Shown here piece after piece: positions 25,555-34,851 of a stretch of 45,297 nt of DNA. The position numbers and the translations under genes were made by a program. Source of the DNA: an uncultured beta proteobacterium (GTDB lineage: Bacteria; Pseudomonadota; Gammaproteobacteria; Burkholderiales; Burkholderiaceae_C); the NCBI GenBank assembly GCA_903853895.1, contig CAINUX010000061.1:1-45297 (forward strand). Reading direction: 5' to 3'. Positions within the stretch are counted from its first letter, which is position 1, and each line of letters starts with the position of its first letter. The notes below the pieces were generated by a model. It was not told the origin of the DNA, did no database searches, and saw nothing but the letters and a program-made list of their open reading frames with translations.

Positions 25555-27762
25555 GGAGCTTCCGCCGGCTTTTTCGACGTCATTGCGCAGGGCCGCCTGT
25601 GCCACAGCATCGAGCGCGTGGTCGATAACCCGCCCGTCGGACACCATACGAATCAGGCCCAGCCCCCGCAATCGGTCCATGGTCCGGCGGGACATGGAAT
25701 GCGCCATGCCGCCTGACGAAATGAACATAAACAAGGTCTTGTGCGGACTCGCCCAGGTCAGCTGGGCGCGCACCCACACACCACCCAGGGCCAGATCCAC
25801 CCACGAACCCGTATTCAGGCTCTGGGCACTCCATGCCTGTTGCGCCACAGGATCGGGCACTTCGTCCTCTTCGACTTCCGGAATCCGCTCGTGGGTGTCC
25901 TGCAAGTACCCAGATTCAGCGGCCTCATCGTCCGCCATCCAGAACTCCTCCACCGGCAGACCGACACTTTCCACCGCAGAGATATCGGCAACAACGGCCT
26001 TGTCGGTTGTTCCCGCTACAGGTGCAGCACGCACGCCCTCAAACGCCTGCTCATGGAAGGTGATCAACTCGTCAAAAAACACTGGAATACGTTCTTCCGG
26101 GTAGGAAATGAGGCCTAGACCCTGGCGCATTTTGACCAACATCCCTGGCACGATGTCGACCAGGCGTGCCCGGTTGCGACGGGCCAGCCGAGTCTGGACA
26201 CTCCAGATCAGGTCATCAACCAGACCCAGGTAGCCATCGGTGTCTGCAGCGCCATCCGCACAAAGCAACTGTGATTCGGCCACGACTTGCGCCCAAGGAC
26301 CTCGCAGGAATGCCGACACAATCTCTGGCACCTTCTTGTTCTTCAAGCGTTCGGAAAAATCCTCGGTCAAGCGCTGTGCGAGCAAATTTCGCTGTTCGGC
26401 GTGCAGTAGGCCACGTGCAGCCTCCTCCGCGCGTTGGCGTTGCTCGTGCTCTTCCTTGGCCCAACCTTCTTCCAACTTTCGAACCACCCGGGAAAAGGTT
26501 GCGGCATCGCCAGCGCCGCTGGCCAGCACGCTAACCGAGTTTTCGAGCGTCTTCTGGAAATGCGCAAAGCCGGGCTGGTCTTCCGACGAGAAAGCCAGAC
26601 TGCGGCTCGTAATCTTGTCCATGAACTGCCGTGCCGGATGCTGGCGTTCACTGAAAAAGCGGGCGTCCGATTGCGACAGGGTGATCAATACCGGCTCCAT
26701 GAGCTTCAAATTCTTGCGCACACCCGCCAGCAGCCGGTGATCCAGGGCCAGGTTTTCCACCATCATCCGTACCACTTCTTCACCCAGTTCACGACCCAGT
26801 TTTTTGCTCTTGCTGTTCTCGCGCCGCAAGGCAGGGTCCACCGCCCCGGCTCCCTTTGCGGCCACCTTGGGAGAAGCGGACTGACTCGCACGCTCGGCCA
26901 AGCGCTTCATCATCGGCTCCATCAGCTTCATATCTTCCAGCGCAACGAAAGAAGCCGGCACGGTATGGGTGAAATCCTTGATATTGCCGTTCAAAGGACC
27001 GGGATCCAACTCACCGGACAGCAACCGGCGCAATTTGTCCAGGGTCAGCAGCGTGCGGGTCACGGTGTTTTCTGCCGGCTTTTGCTGTCCGCCCTGGTGC
27101 TGAACCGGCCCCACGGGTTCGACTCCCTGCGAACGCAGCCATTCGGACACTTCCCGATAAAGATGGCGCATGGCGATGCCCAGCATGCCCGCCGCCGGTG
27201 TCATCAAGGTTGCACGGGCTTCGTCGCTGGGTACGTGCTTCTGCAAAGACTCACGCAAAGCAAAAACAAAGGACTCGGGCTTGAGGGGATTCAAATGGGC
27301 CTGAACGGTCATCCACCCCAGCAAACTGCTAACCAGCGCGTTGAGCGTCGGCAGCACATCGTCCACCGCCATTGAGATTTCTTGCTGGGTCAGCGCAAAT
27401 TCGATATTGGCGTCAATCTGTTCTTCTTCCAGGAACTGGAAATCGTCGAAACGCAAAGGTTGCGCCTGGGCTCGGTGAATATCGCCGCCATACAAGGACG
27501 TGCGTAAATTGTCGGCAAAGGTTTCCTTGAAAGCATCGGCGTGGGCACTCAGGTACTCGATAGCCACTTTGCCGGCCGGATTCTGAATAACCTGCATCGA
27601 CTTGCTGCGTGTCTGTGTCAGGGAGGCCTTCAATCCGTTGATGACTTCGTCTACCAACGTATCGCTCTGCTCCAAAACCGCTTCAATGCAATCCTGCAGG
27701 GACGGCTTCAAGCTCCCAGCTTCGTGGGCCACACCCAGCCTTCGCAACATGAACTTTTTCAT
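25552..27762 (-). CDS. DUF1631 family protein (paralogue 2)
   Basis: A 736-residue DUF1631 protein, paralogous to the one at 21288-23711. Shared features: TLLTLDKLRRLLSGELD in the middle and a C-terminal 88-residue domain (649-736) with QLTWASPHKTLFMF, probably a PilZ-like barrel. The N-terminal half is helical; no signal peptide is seen. I chose the ATG at 27762 (MKKFMLRRL); GGGAG lies upstream but with long spacing, so the start is less sure, and an in-frame ATG at 27879 would add 39 residues. It heads the likely DUF1631-ettA-DUF1631 transcript and diverges from rhlE. Function unknown. Confidence 0.82.
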   Translation of the reverse strand: MKKFMLRRLGVAHEAGSLKPSLQDCIEAVLEQSDTLVDEVINGLKASLTQTRSKSMQVIQNPAGKVAIEYLSAHADAFKETFADNLRTSLYGGDIHRAQAQPLRFDDFQFLEEEQIDANIEFALTQQEISMAVDDVLPTLNALVSSLLGWMTVQAHLNPLKPESFVFALRESLQKHVPSDEARATLMTPAAGMLGIAMRHLYREVSEWLRSQGVEPVGPVQHQGGQQKPAENTVTRTLLTLDKLRRLLSGELDPGPLNGNIKDFTHTVPASFVALEDMKLMEPMMKRLAERASQSASPKVAAKGAGAVDPALRRENSKSKKLGRELGEEVVRMMVENLALDHRLLAGVRKNLKLMEPVLITLSQSDARFFSERQHPARQFMDKITSRSLAFSSEDQPGFAHFQKTLENSVSVLASGAGDAATFSRVVRKLEEGWAKEEHEQRQRAEEAARGLLHAEQRNLLAQRLTEDFSERLKNKKVPEIVSAFLRGPWAQVVAESQLLCADGAADTDGYLGLVDDLIWSVQTRLARRNRARLVDIVPGMLVKMRQGLGLISYPEERIPVFFDELITFHEQAFEGVRAAPVAGTTDKAVVADISAVESVGLPVEEFWMADDEAAESGYLQDTHERIPEVEEDEVPDPVAQQAWSAQSLNTGSWVDLALGGVWVRAQLTWASPHKTLFMFISSGGMAHSMSRRTMDRLRGLGLIRMVSDGRVIDHALDAVAQAALRNDVEKAGGSS

Positions 27763-28054
27763 CGTGTGCCGATTCTCCCAGTTGCCAGGCGCAATGACCA
27801 GCCCTTTGCAGACATTGTCACCCCGAAGCGACGCCTTCGAAACACTCTGTTGCAGCTTTTTTGGCGCCTTTACGCGCAACGTGCGACAATACTAGCTGTT
27901 GCGGTGCTTCAGTTGCCCACAACGTCAGCACATTGCTGGGGACACGATTGACAGTCAACGTCCTGCTTTTGAATCTATCTGCCTTTGACTGATCCGGTGC
28001 CCTGGCCCCGGGACAGGCCGATATCCCAAGCGCCCTGGATGGGCGCCACAACTC
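27763..28054 (+). promoter_or_regulatory. Divergent control region and long rhlE leader
   Basis: This 292-bp region separates the second DUF1631 gene from the rhlE-like gene. A candidate plus-strand promoter is TTGGCG then GACAAT with an 18-bp spacer, near 27862-27891. It would give an untranslated leader of about 160 nt, long enough for structure; a GC-rich stem around GGCCCCGGGACAGGCC lies near 28003. No ribosome-binding site is visible before the ATG at 28055. Long leaders are common in cold-responsive DEAD-box helicase genes; regulation of this one is inference. Confidence 0.38.
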
Positions 28055-29827
28055 ATGACATTCGAAGAATTGAACCTGGCCGTGGCCATCGTTAAAGCCG
28101 TGCGCGAGCAAGGTTACGAAACACCAACTGCCATTCAGGCGCAAGCCATCCCCCTGATCCTTGAGGGTCGCGACCTGCTGGGTGGAGCACAAACCGGCAC
28201 CGGCAAGACCGCTGCCTTCACACTGCCCATGCTGCACCGCCTGACCATGAGCCGCAGCGCCCAAAACAAGTTCGGTGGCACCGGCATCCGTGCTCTGGTC
28301 CTGACCCCCACCCGCGAACTGGCGGCACAGGTCGAAGAGTCGATTCGGACTTACGGAAAATACCTGCAACTCAGTAGCACCGTGGTTTTTGGCGGTGTGG
28401 GCATGAACCCACAAATCTCCAAGCTCAAAAAAGGCGTGGACATCTTGGTGGCCACACCCGGGCGCCTGCTGGATCTGATGCAGCAAGGCATGGCCGACCT
28501 GGGTCAGGTGCAGATGTTGGTGCTGGACGAAGCCGACCGCATGCTGGACATGGGCTTCATCCATGACGTCAAAAAAGTGCTGGCCGCCGTTCCCAAGGAA
28601 AAGCAAAGTCTGCTGTTCTCGGCCACCTTCAGCGACGAAATCCGCGAACTGGCCGCCGGCTTGCTTAAGGACCCGCAAAGCGTGCAGGTCACGCCCCGCA
28701 ACACCACAGTACAGCGCATCACCCAGGTGATCCACCCGGTCGGTCGCGGCAAGAAGAAAGCCCTGCTGGCCCACATCATCAACGAGCACAACTGGAGCCA
28801 GGTGCTGGTCTTCACCCGTACCAAGTTCGGCGCCAACAACGTAGCCGAATTCCTGGAGAAAAATGGCATCAGCGCCATGGCCCTGCACGGCAACAAGAGC
28901 CAGGCTGCCCGTACGCAGGCACTGGCCGGTTTCAAGAGCGGCGATGTGCGCGCTCTGGTGGCCACCGACATCGCTGCACGCGGCATCGACATCGACGATC
29001 TTCCGCACGTGGTCAACTACGAAATCCCCAACGTCAGTGAAGACTATGTGCACCGCATCGGTCGCACCGGCCGCGCGGGCAACGATGGAGCCGCCATCAA
29101 CCTGGTGTGCCTGGATGAAGAAGGCTTCATGCAGGACATTGAACGCTTCACCAAGCAAAACATTCCAGTGCAAATCATTGATGGCTTTGGCCCCGAGCCC
29201 GGCGAGCAGGGTGAACCCATCGCCATGGGTCGCCAGACCATCTGGGGCGGTGCCGGTAAACCTCCCAGCCGCGACGTCATGCAGGCTGCCGCACGCGCCG
29301 CACGCACGGAAATGTTGCAACGGGTACGCGAGAACAAAGCCGGACAAGGTGACCGTGGCGGCCAGGGTGCCGGACGCGGAACTGGCAATGGCGGCGGTGG
29401 ACGTGGCGCCCAAGGCCCACGTGGCAACGCAGGCAATGGTGGACAAGGCGGCGGTGGACGCGGTGGCGAACACGCTCCACGCCCCCAGGGCGCACGAGGT
29501 CCCCAAGGCCATGGCGGCGGCGGTCAAGGCCGTGGACGCCCACCCGTGGGTGATGCACAACCCCGCAGCCATGAAGGCGGATTTGGCAGCGGCATGGGCG
29601 AGCGTCCTCCCCGTAGCGCGCCGGGCGGCCAACCCGATCCCATGCGCACCAGTGTCGATATGATGGCTGAACGCGGCGGTCGCCGTGGCGGCGGTGGCTA
29701 TGGTGGCAACCGCGGCGGATCAGGCAACGGAGGCGGCAATGGCGGCGGATCACGGTCGGGTGGTTTTGGTGGCGGGAGCAACGGGCCTCGTGGGTCGGGA
29801 AATCCTCGCGGCCCTTTTAGCCGATAA
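28055..29827 (+). CDS. rhlE: DEAD-box RNA helicase, RhlE type
   Basis: A 590-residue ATP-dependent RNA helicase. Motif I AQTGTGKT is at residues 45-52, motif Ia PTRELA near 85, motif II DEAD at 158-161, motif III SAT in FSATF, and motif [12 protein letters not shown] in the second RecA domain. The core ends around residue 420 and is followed by a tail of about 160 residues very rich in Gly, Arg, Asn and Gln (RGG-like), probably disordered and RNA-binding. RhlE acts in ribosome assembly and RNA turnover. The last 89 nt also encode the start of the next gene in another frame. The ATG at 28055 begins the canonical Q-motif region. Confidence 0.93.
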   Translation: MTFEELNLAVAIVKAVREQGYETPTAIQAQAIPLILEGRDLLGGAQTGTGKTAAFTLPMLHRLTMSRSAQNKFGGTGIRALVLTPTRELAAQVEESIRTYGKYLQLSSTVVFGGVGMNPQISKLKKGVDILVATPGRLLDLMQQGMADLGQVQMLVLDEADRMLDMGFIHDVKKVLAAVPKEKQSLLFSATFSDEIRELAAGLLKDPQSVQVTPRNTTVQRITQVIHPVGRGKKKALLAHIINEHNWSQVLVFTRTKFGANNVAEFLEKNGISAMALHGNKSQAARTQALAGFKSGDVRALVATDIAARGIDIDDLPHVVNYEIPNVSEDYVHRIGRTGRAGNDGAAINLVCLDEEGFMQDIERFTKQNIPVQIIDGFGPEPGEQGEPIAMGRQTIWGGAGKPPSRDVMQAAARAARTEMLQRVRENKAGQGDRGGQGAGRGTGNGGGGRGAQGPRGNAGNGGQGGGGRGGEHAPRPQGARGPQGHGGGGQGRGRPPVGDAQPRSHEGGFGSGMGERPPRSAPGGQPDPMRTSVDMMAERGGRRGGGGYGGNRGGSGNGGGNGGGSRSGGFGGGSNGPRGSGNPRGPFSR

Positions 29828-30398
29828 AACGGTTGCAGCGGTTCACTGCGTGGGCCGCCGACCCCTGGACATCCAGCACGCCAAACTGACCACGCACGTG
29901 GTCGACTTTGCAACCCTGCCCGCCCTGCCCAAGGTCGATGAATGCTTTATCGCCTTGGGCACCACCATCAAGGTGGCGGGCAGCCAGGAGGCCTTCCGGG
30001 CCTTGGACCTTAAGGCCGTTGAGGCTGTAGCCCTCGCCGTTAAAAGGTCTGGCGCTACAAAATTAGGAGTGGTCAGCGCCATGGGTGCCAATACCCAGTC
30101 CTCTGTTTTCTACAACCGCATCAAGGGTGAGATGGAAGTATCCCTGGCACGCATGGGTTTCAAGAGCCTGGTCATTGCCCGCCCCTCGTTGATCGACGGC
30201 GACCGTGCGGCGCTCGGCCAAGCTGGACGTGCAGGCGAAGGCCTGGGACTGAAACTGGCGCGTGGACTGAGCCCACTGTTACCAGCCAACTACCGTGCCA
30301 TCAAGGCCAGCGACATAGCGCACGCCCTGATCCGCCACGTCAAGGCCGGTGTACCCGGCGTCGTGACGCTGATGTCGGGCGAGATGCAGGGCGGCTAA
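29739..30398 (+). CDS. NAD(P)H-binding Rossmann-fold protein (atypical SDR, HTATIP2-like)
   Basis: A 219-residue NAD(P)-binding oxidoreductase-like protein. Its glycine motif GATGLVGRE is near residues 13-21, with VVSAMGAN and [12 protein letters not shown] further on, as in the HTATIP2/TIP30-like branch of atypical SDRs. The start is the ATG at 29739, with GGAGG five bases upstream, so the first 89 nt overlap the end of rhlE in a different frame. GTG at 29760 is an alternative. Codons 95-110 coincide with a repeat element (30021-30071) and use rare codons AGG and TTA. Stop is 6 nt from the convergent cupin gene. Its substrate is unknown. Confidence 0.83.
   Translation: MAADHGRVVLVAGATGLVGREILAALLADKTVAAVHCVGRRPLDIQHAKLTTHVVDFATLPALPKVDECFIALGTTIKVAGSQEAFRALDLKAVEAVALAVKRSGATKLGVVSAMGANTQSSVFYNRIKGEMEVSLARMGFKSLVIARPSLIDGDRAALGQAGRAGEGLGLKLARGLSPLLPANYRAIKASDIAHALIRHVKAGVPGVVTLMSGEMQGG
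30021..30071 (-). repeat. TAGCGC-N15-CGAGGGCT element inside a coding region (copy 1)
   Basis: On the minus strand this shows TAGCGC (30052-30057), a 15-base spacer and CGAGGGCT (30029-30036), the same spacing as copies at 40826-40854 and 42120-42148. It lies inside the HTATIP2-like gene and is read through in frame. The encoded codons include AGG, TTA and several A-rich codons unlike the rest of the gene. The protein region is conserved in this family, so coding constraint could explain part of the match. Confidence 0.5.
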
Positions 30399-30404
30399 GC
30401 GCTT

Positions 30405-30788
30405 TCAACCCCTCACAAACAGCGTGATCAAGGGGGCAGCCCCTACCTGGCGGCTCCAATGCCCATGCACAGCGGGATCAAACGTGGCGCCTTTGGGCAA
30501 CATATCAGCCGAATAGAAATGCTCACCGGGCTGGAAGATGCGTGAGACCCCGTCCTGCAGGCCAATCTCCATCTGGCCCCCCAAGATGAAACACCACTGT
30601 GGCGCACCCGTGCAATGGAACTGGCTGCGAAACCCGACCGGACTGGTGCGCAGCTGGTAGCCGCCTGAGGCAAACACCTCAGAAAGCATGGACTGTGGAG
30701 TTCCGTGGTCCAGCGGCACTGCGACTTCTCGAAACTTGGCGCGGCCATCGGTGTCAGTAAATAGAATTGTTTTGGTGAACGTGGTCAT
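30405..30788 (-). CDS. Cupin domain protein
   Basis: A 127-residue small beta-barrel protein. The core shows FHCTGAPQWCFILGGQMEIGLQDG and a second stretch with the sequence FQPGEHFYSADMLPKG, which together form a cupin fold; the first motif has a single clear histidine and the metal site may be incomplete. I chose the ATG at 30788 (MTTFTKTILFTD); a longer frame from 30866 adds 26 residues that do not look like the family. It is convergent with the HTATIP2-like gene and divergent from gloA. No specific role can be assigned. Confidence 0.75.
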   Translation of the reverse strand: MTTFTKTILFTDTDGRAKFREVAVPLDHGTPQSMLSEVFASGGYQLRTSPVGFRSQFHCTGAPQWCFILGGQMEIGLQDGVSRIFQPGEHFYSADMLPKGATFDPAVHGHWSRQVGAAPLITLFVRG

Positions 30789-30904
30789 GGGTACCAAGCT
30801 TACTACCGACCGACCGCAAGTCCGCGGGCAAATCGCCACATTGACGCCACAATCGGAGTTGGCCACTTTCTCATTCCCAAAACAACCCTATCGAGACCCC
30901 AACC

Positions 30905-31297
30905 ATGCGACTTCTCCACACCATGCTGCGGGTGGGCAACCTGCAGCGCTCCATTAATTTCTACACCCAGATCCTGGGCATGAAGCTGATCCGCACCTCG
31001 GAGAACCCGGAGTACAAATACTCGTTAGCCTTTGTGGGCTACGGCAACAACCCGGACCACGCCGAGATCGAACTCACTTACAACTGGGGCGTGGAGACCT
31101 ATGAGATGGGTACGGCTTTCGGACACATTGCCCTGAGCGTGCCCGATGTCTATGCGGCCTGCGAAAAAATCAAGGCCGCTGGCGGCAACGTCACGCGCGA
31201 AGCCGGCCCGGTCAAGGGTGGCAGCTCCGTCATTGCCTTTGTGACCGACCCCGATGGCTACAAAATCGAACTGATCCAGCGCGCCGACCACGCCTGA
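30905..31297 (+). CDS. gloA: Lactoylglutathione lyase (glyoxalase I)
   Basis: A 130-residue glyoxalase I, which converts the hemithioacetal of methylglyoxal and glutathione to S-lactoylglutathione. All four metal ligands are at the positions of the nickel-type E. coli enzyme: H5, E56, H74 and E122. The glutathione-contact segment [10 protein letters not shown] is present. The length is that of the short bacterial form. The ATG at 30905 has no strong ribosome-binding site. It stands alone, convergent with the GGDEF-EAL gene 9 nt away. Methylglyoxal detoxification in the cytoplasm is well founded. Confidence 0.96.
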   Translation: MRLLHTMLRVGNLQRSINFYTQILGMKLIRTSENPEYKYSLAFVGYGNNPDHAEIELTYNWGVETYEMGTAFGHIALSVPDVYAACEKIKAAGGNVTREAGPVKGGSSVIAFVTDPDGYKIELIQRADHA

Positions 31298-31306
31298 AGC
31301 CGAACG

Positions 31307-34054
31307 TCAGTTCTCCATTGGCAGGGCCCACGCCGCATCGGGCTTCCATGCAGCTACCCAAGCTTGCATTGCATCGGCGGGCATGGGACGGGAGATGCCA
31401 TAGCCCTGCGCAAGATCGCAACCCAGCTGAAGCAACAAGGTACCGTGCGCCACGGTCTCCACGCCTTCCGCAATGACCGAGCGACGAAAGGCGCTGGCCA
31501 AACCGATGACGCCTTCCAGAATGGCCAAATCATCTGCATCCTCGAGCATGTCACGCACAAAGCTCTGGTCAATCTTGAGCAAGGCCACGCGCAATAGCTT
31601 GAGGTAAGTCAGCGACGAATAGCCCGTCCCAAAGTCGTCCAACGCAAAGGTCACGCCAATACGTTCGCAGGCCTCAATCACCTGCGACACCTGAGCCATG
31701 TCATGGAGCGCGCTGGTCTCCAGTATTTCCAGCTCCAGACTGGAGGGATTTACCAACGGATGGGCCAACAGCAGCGCGCGCAAACGGTCCATGAAGTCTG
31801 CCTGCTGCAGCTGGAGTGCACCCACATTGACGCTGACCGGCATATGCAAACCGGCTTGGTCCCACAGCTCCATCTGGCGCAGTGCCGTGTCGATAACCCA
31901 CTCACCAATGGCGATGGCCAGCGGATGGTCTTCGATCGCAGGCAGGAACAGCGCCGGCGCCAACAACCCTTTTTCCGGGTGCTGCCAACGGATCAGCGCC
32001 TCCGCCCCGACCACCATACCAGTACGCATATTTACTTTGGGCTGGTAGTACAGCACAAACTCACCACGCTCCAGCGCCAGCCGTGTGCGCTCCAGGCCCT
32101 CAAAGTGACCGCGCAGGCTGTCGTCCTGTTGGGCGTCGAACACGTGGTAGCGGTTCTTGCCTGCCACTTTGGCCTGGTACATGGCCTGGTCAGCCTGTCG
32201 CAGCAGTTGGTCGGCGTCAATCTCGTGCGCCTGCGGATAGAACGTGACACCCAGGCTGGCAGACGACTGCAGCACCAAATCACCCAGTTGTACGGGCTCT
32301 GCCGCTGCGTGCAGCAAGCGGGTCAGCAAGGGCAGGCTCGATGCCACACTGGCCTGGTCAATCAGCACCGCAACAAATTCGTCGCCGCCCATACGCGCCA
32401 GGGTATCGCCGTCGCGCAGTACCGCTTTCAAGTGGTGGGCCAGCGCAATCAGCAAATGGTCGCCAGCACTGTGCCCATGGCTGTCATTGACGGCCTTGAA
32501 ACCGTCCAGATCCAGGTACACCACGGCCAATTGCTGGCCCCGCCGCTGGGCCTGATTCATGGCTTGCTGCAGACGATCGGCCAACAGCAGCCGGTTGGGC
32601 AGGTTGGTCAAAGCATCAAAATGGGCGATGCGGTCGAGCTGGCTCTGGTGCTCCTTCAACGCCGTGATGTCCGAAAACATGGCCAGGTATTGCACCGTCT
32701 GGCCCTGGGCCTCGCGCACCGCGCTGATGTTGAGCATCTCGGCAAACACTTCGCCGCCTTTGCGCCGATTCCAGACTTCGCCACTCCAGCTACCTTGCTC
32801 CAGCAGGTCTTGCCACATGGCGGCATAGAACGCCCTGTCCTGTCGACCCGAGCTCAGCATGCTGGGGTTCTGACCGATGGCTTCTTCCCGCGAATAACCG
32901 GTGATGCGGGTGAACGACGCATTGACGTCCAGAATCGTCCCGTGGGCGTCGGTGATGGATATGCCCTCACGGGCATGGCTGAATACGCGACCGGCCAACA
33001 CCAGTTTTTCTTCGGCCGCTTTGCGCTCGGTAATGTCCCGTGCAATAAAAATGAAGTGCTGGTCCGGGCCGCTTGCCCCGTCCATGGCCGATACTGAAAT
33101 CTCAAACCAGCGCTGCCCCTGCGGCAGGGCCAGCGCATAGGTCATGCCGGTTGAGAATCCCTTTTCCGCCGCCTCGTGAATGGCCTGCGCACAAACGACA
33201 GCAACATCAGGCGGCAAGACTTCGGCAAAGGCCTTGCCAATAAACACTGCGGGTGGCGCAGCCAGTAAGTCCGACCGGTGGGAGTGGTATTGGTAGATCT
33301 GGCCATCCTGGCCTACCTCAAACAGCAGATCCGGCAAAGCATCGAGCGTGGCCTGCAACTGGTGCCGCGCGGCATCCATCGCGGCTTCGGCCCCCTTTCG
33401 GTCACTGATGTCCAGAATGGTTCCCCGCATGCTGACCAGGCGCCCCTGCCCATCGCGCTCCAGCTGCCCCAATCCGTGCACCCAGCGCACGGCCCCGTCG
33501 CTGGGGCGAACGATGCGGTATTCCTTGTCGAAGGTCTGCCCTTGCTCCATGACCTTGGTTCGAAAATACTCCACCACCGCAGCACGCTCGTCGGCATGCA
33601 CCAGTGCAGTCCACCCCTTTACGCTGCGGTCGTAGGCGGCATCAATGCCAAACACCCGGTCGCACACCTCGGAACTCTTCCAGACACCGGTGTTGAAATT
33701 CAGCGCGTAAGAGCCCAGGCCCGCGATCTGCTGTGACTCCAGCAACAAGCCTTCGCTGATCCGCAGGTCCCGTTCACTGTCCACGACGTTTTTCAGCATG
33801 CGCCGCACGGTGTCCAACTGCTGAGCAATCAAGCCATACAACAGCAGCGCGGTGACCCCCACAAACAGCAAACCTTTGAGTATGCTGACCAAAGCAGCTG
33901 TGCTTCGATCACCAAACAGCCAGGCAACGACCGTGTCTGACAGAAGAATCCACAGGACGGCAACAAAACCATAGACCAGAACGATTTTCAGGGCCGCACC
34001 CGCCCCCGGTGCAGGGTTTGCGGATTCTGTCAGTTTGTGGTCGTCTGGGCTCAC
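31307..34054 (-). CDS. PAS-GGDEF-EAL c-di-GMP turnover protein
   Basis: A 915-residue inner-membrane signalling protein. Two membrane helices lie at about 22-46 and 56-78. Three PAS domains follow (roughly 105-220, 230-345, 350-465). The GGDEF domain has an intact active site (GGDEF 556-560) and an inhibitory RxxD site at 547-550. The EAL domain has E685 in EALIRW, the N in SVNVGALQ, E in LETSALHD, DDFGTGYSS at 806-814, and K in LKIDQSF, so both cyclase and phosphodiesterase activities are possible. The start is the GTG at 34054; ATG codons nearby are out of frame. A repeat (34109-34238) lies 54 nt upstream. It probably sets motility or biofilm state. Confidence 0.92.
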   Translation of the reverse strand: MSPDDHKLTESANPAPGAGAALKIVLVYGFVAVLWILLSDTVVAWLFGDRSTAALVSILKGLLFVGVTALLLYGLIAQQLDTVRRMLKNVVDSERDLRISEGLLLESQQIAGLGSYALNFNTGVWKSSEVCDRVFGIDAAYDRSVKGWTALVHADERAAVVEYFRTKVMEQGQTFDKEYRIVRPSDGAVRWVHGLGQLERDGQGRLVSMRGTILDISDRKGAEAAMDAARHQLQATLDALPDLLFEVGQDGQIYQYHSHRSDLLAAPPAVFIGKAFAEVLPPDVAVVCAQAIHEAAEKGFSTGMTYALALPQGQRWFEISVSAMDGASGPDQHFIFIARDITERKAAEEKLVLAGRVFSHAREGISITDAHGTILDVNASFTRITGYSREEAIGQNPSMLSSGRQDRAFYAAMWQDLLEQGSWSGEVWNRRKGGEVFAEMLNISAVREAQGQTVQYLAMFSDITALKEHQSQLDRIAHFDALTNLPNRLLLADRLQQAMNQAQRRGQQLAVVYLDLDGFKAVNDSHGHSAGDHLLIALAHHLKAVLRDGDTLARMGGDEFVAVLIDQASVASSLPLLTRLLHAAAEPVQLGDLVLQSSASLGVTFYPQAHEIDADQLLRQADQAMYQAKVAGKNRYHVFDAQQDDSLRGHFEGLERTRLALERGEFVLYYQPKVNMRTGMVVGAEALIRWQHPEKGLLAPALFLPAIEDHPLAIAIGEWVIDTALRQMELWDQAGLHMPVSVNVGALQLQQADFMDRLRALLLAHPLVNPSSLELEILETSALHDMAQVSQVIEACERIGVTFALDDFGTGYSSLTYLKLLRVALLKIDQSFVRDMLEDADDLAILEGVIGLASAFRRSVIAEGVETVAHGTLLLQLGCDLAQGYGISRPMPADAMQAWVAAWKPDAAWALPMEN

Positions 34055-34108
34055 ACGCGCATTTTCATCGGGGATGATGGCGTGAGTCTATTGCAGGATG
34101 CATCCAAA

Positions 34109-34238
34109 TACCATTGCTTCGCAATCCGCCCTCGCATGATTAGAAAATACCCAAAATGGGTTTATTACTAAGCATTCACGATGAAATGGCGCACTAGCCC
34201 ACGTGGAATATACACATGTAGCTATCAATAAAATAGCG
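34109..34238 (-). repeat. Upstream repeat, copy B
   Basis: Copy B of the repeat at 3481-3753, on the minus strand. Reading in the minus direction, 34238-34192 matches copy A at 38 of 47 positions. A shorter palindrome, ACCCA-AAA-TGGGT (34149-34161), comes next, and then the identical 15-nt block (34123-34109). That block ends 54 nt before the start codon of the PAS-GGDEF-EAL gene at 34054. It is shorter than copy A because about 130 bases present there are missing. The region 34055-34323 contains no gene. Confidence 0.7.
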
Positions 34239-34323
34239 TTGCAAGCTTCTTCCTGGTTCCTATTGTCCCTGCCAAAGCGTTTGCCCCAGGAGTCTGTGCG
34301 GTGAGGCAGTCGTTTGGCGCTGC

Positions 34324-34758
34324 CTAGTGGGTATCGGTGCGGTAGTGCTCCCGCCGACGCGATTCAGCGACAAACTCTTCCAGGTCGGGGTCCATGGCGT
34401 TACGGGCAGAGACCATGCCGAGAACGTGGTCCCCCTCCACCACGGGCACGTGGCGAAAGCCCTTCTCATGCATCAGCAGCAAAGCATGCCCATACGATGT
34501 GCCCGGCCCCAGTGTGGCCGGATCGGACGTCATCACCGCGCGCAGTGGAGTGGTATTGGCGTCCAGCCCGTTGGCCAGCACGCGAAAAACGGCATCCCGC
34601 TCGGTGAAGATGCCCACCAGCAAGGCGTTCTCCACGACTAGAACAGCACCCGTATTCTTGGCGGCCATGCGCCTGGCTGCCTCACTGACCACCATGTCGG
34701 GAGGTGCCAATAGAAGCTTCTTGGGCTTCATCAGGTTTTTGATTGGTAGATCGAACAT
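34324..34758 (-). CDS. CBS-pair domain protein
   Basis: A 144-residue protein of two CBS domains, each about 60 residues (near 8-68 and 73-130), with the typical GAVLVVENALLVGIFTERD and RHVPVVEGDHVLGMVSARN segments. CBS pairs bind adenine nucleotides and often regulate enzymes or channels; here the protein is stand-alone with no attached effector. The ATG at 34758 begins MFDLPIKNLM. It lies 93 nt downstream of eda on the same strand and could be co-transcribed with edd-eda. The partner is unknown. Confidence 0.9.
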   Translation of the reverse strand: MFDLPIKNLMKPKKLLLAPPDMVVSEAARRMAAKNTGAVLVVENALLVGIFTERDAVFRVLANGLDANTTPLRAVMTSDPATLGPGTSYGHALLLMHEKGFRHVPVVEGDHVLGMVSARNAMDPDLEEFVAESRRREHYRTDTH

Positions 34759-34851
34759 ATCGCCTCACCCGTTGTCTTCATGCGGGGGATGCTAGCCCTA
34801 CATCTGTCAATGTCTTTGCCCTAGGTCAAACTCCCAACGAACAGCAACGGT

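Noticed and set aside
27818..29632. Open frame of about 600 codons antisense to rhlE
   Set aside because: Composition mirrors rhlE codons; no start signal and no domain.
31703..33097. Open frame of about 460 codons antisense to the GGDEF-EAL gene
   Set aside because: Shadow frame of a clear signalling gene; Gln/His-rich with no motif.
34054..34070. Tiny upstream frame MKMRV whose stop overlaps the GTG start of the GGDEF-EAL gene
   Set aside because: Could be a coupling device, but has no ribosome-binding site and is too short to judge; kept only as a remark.
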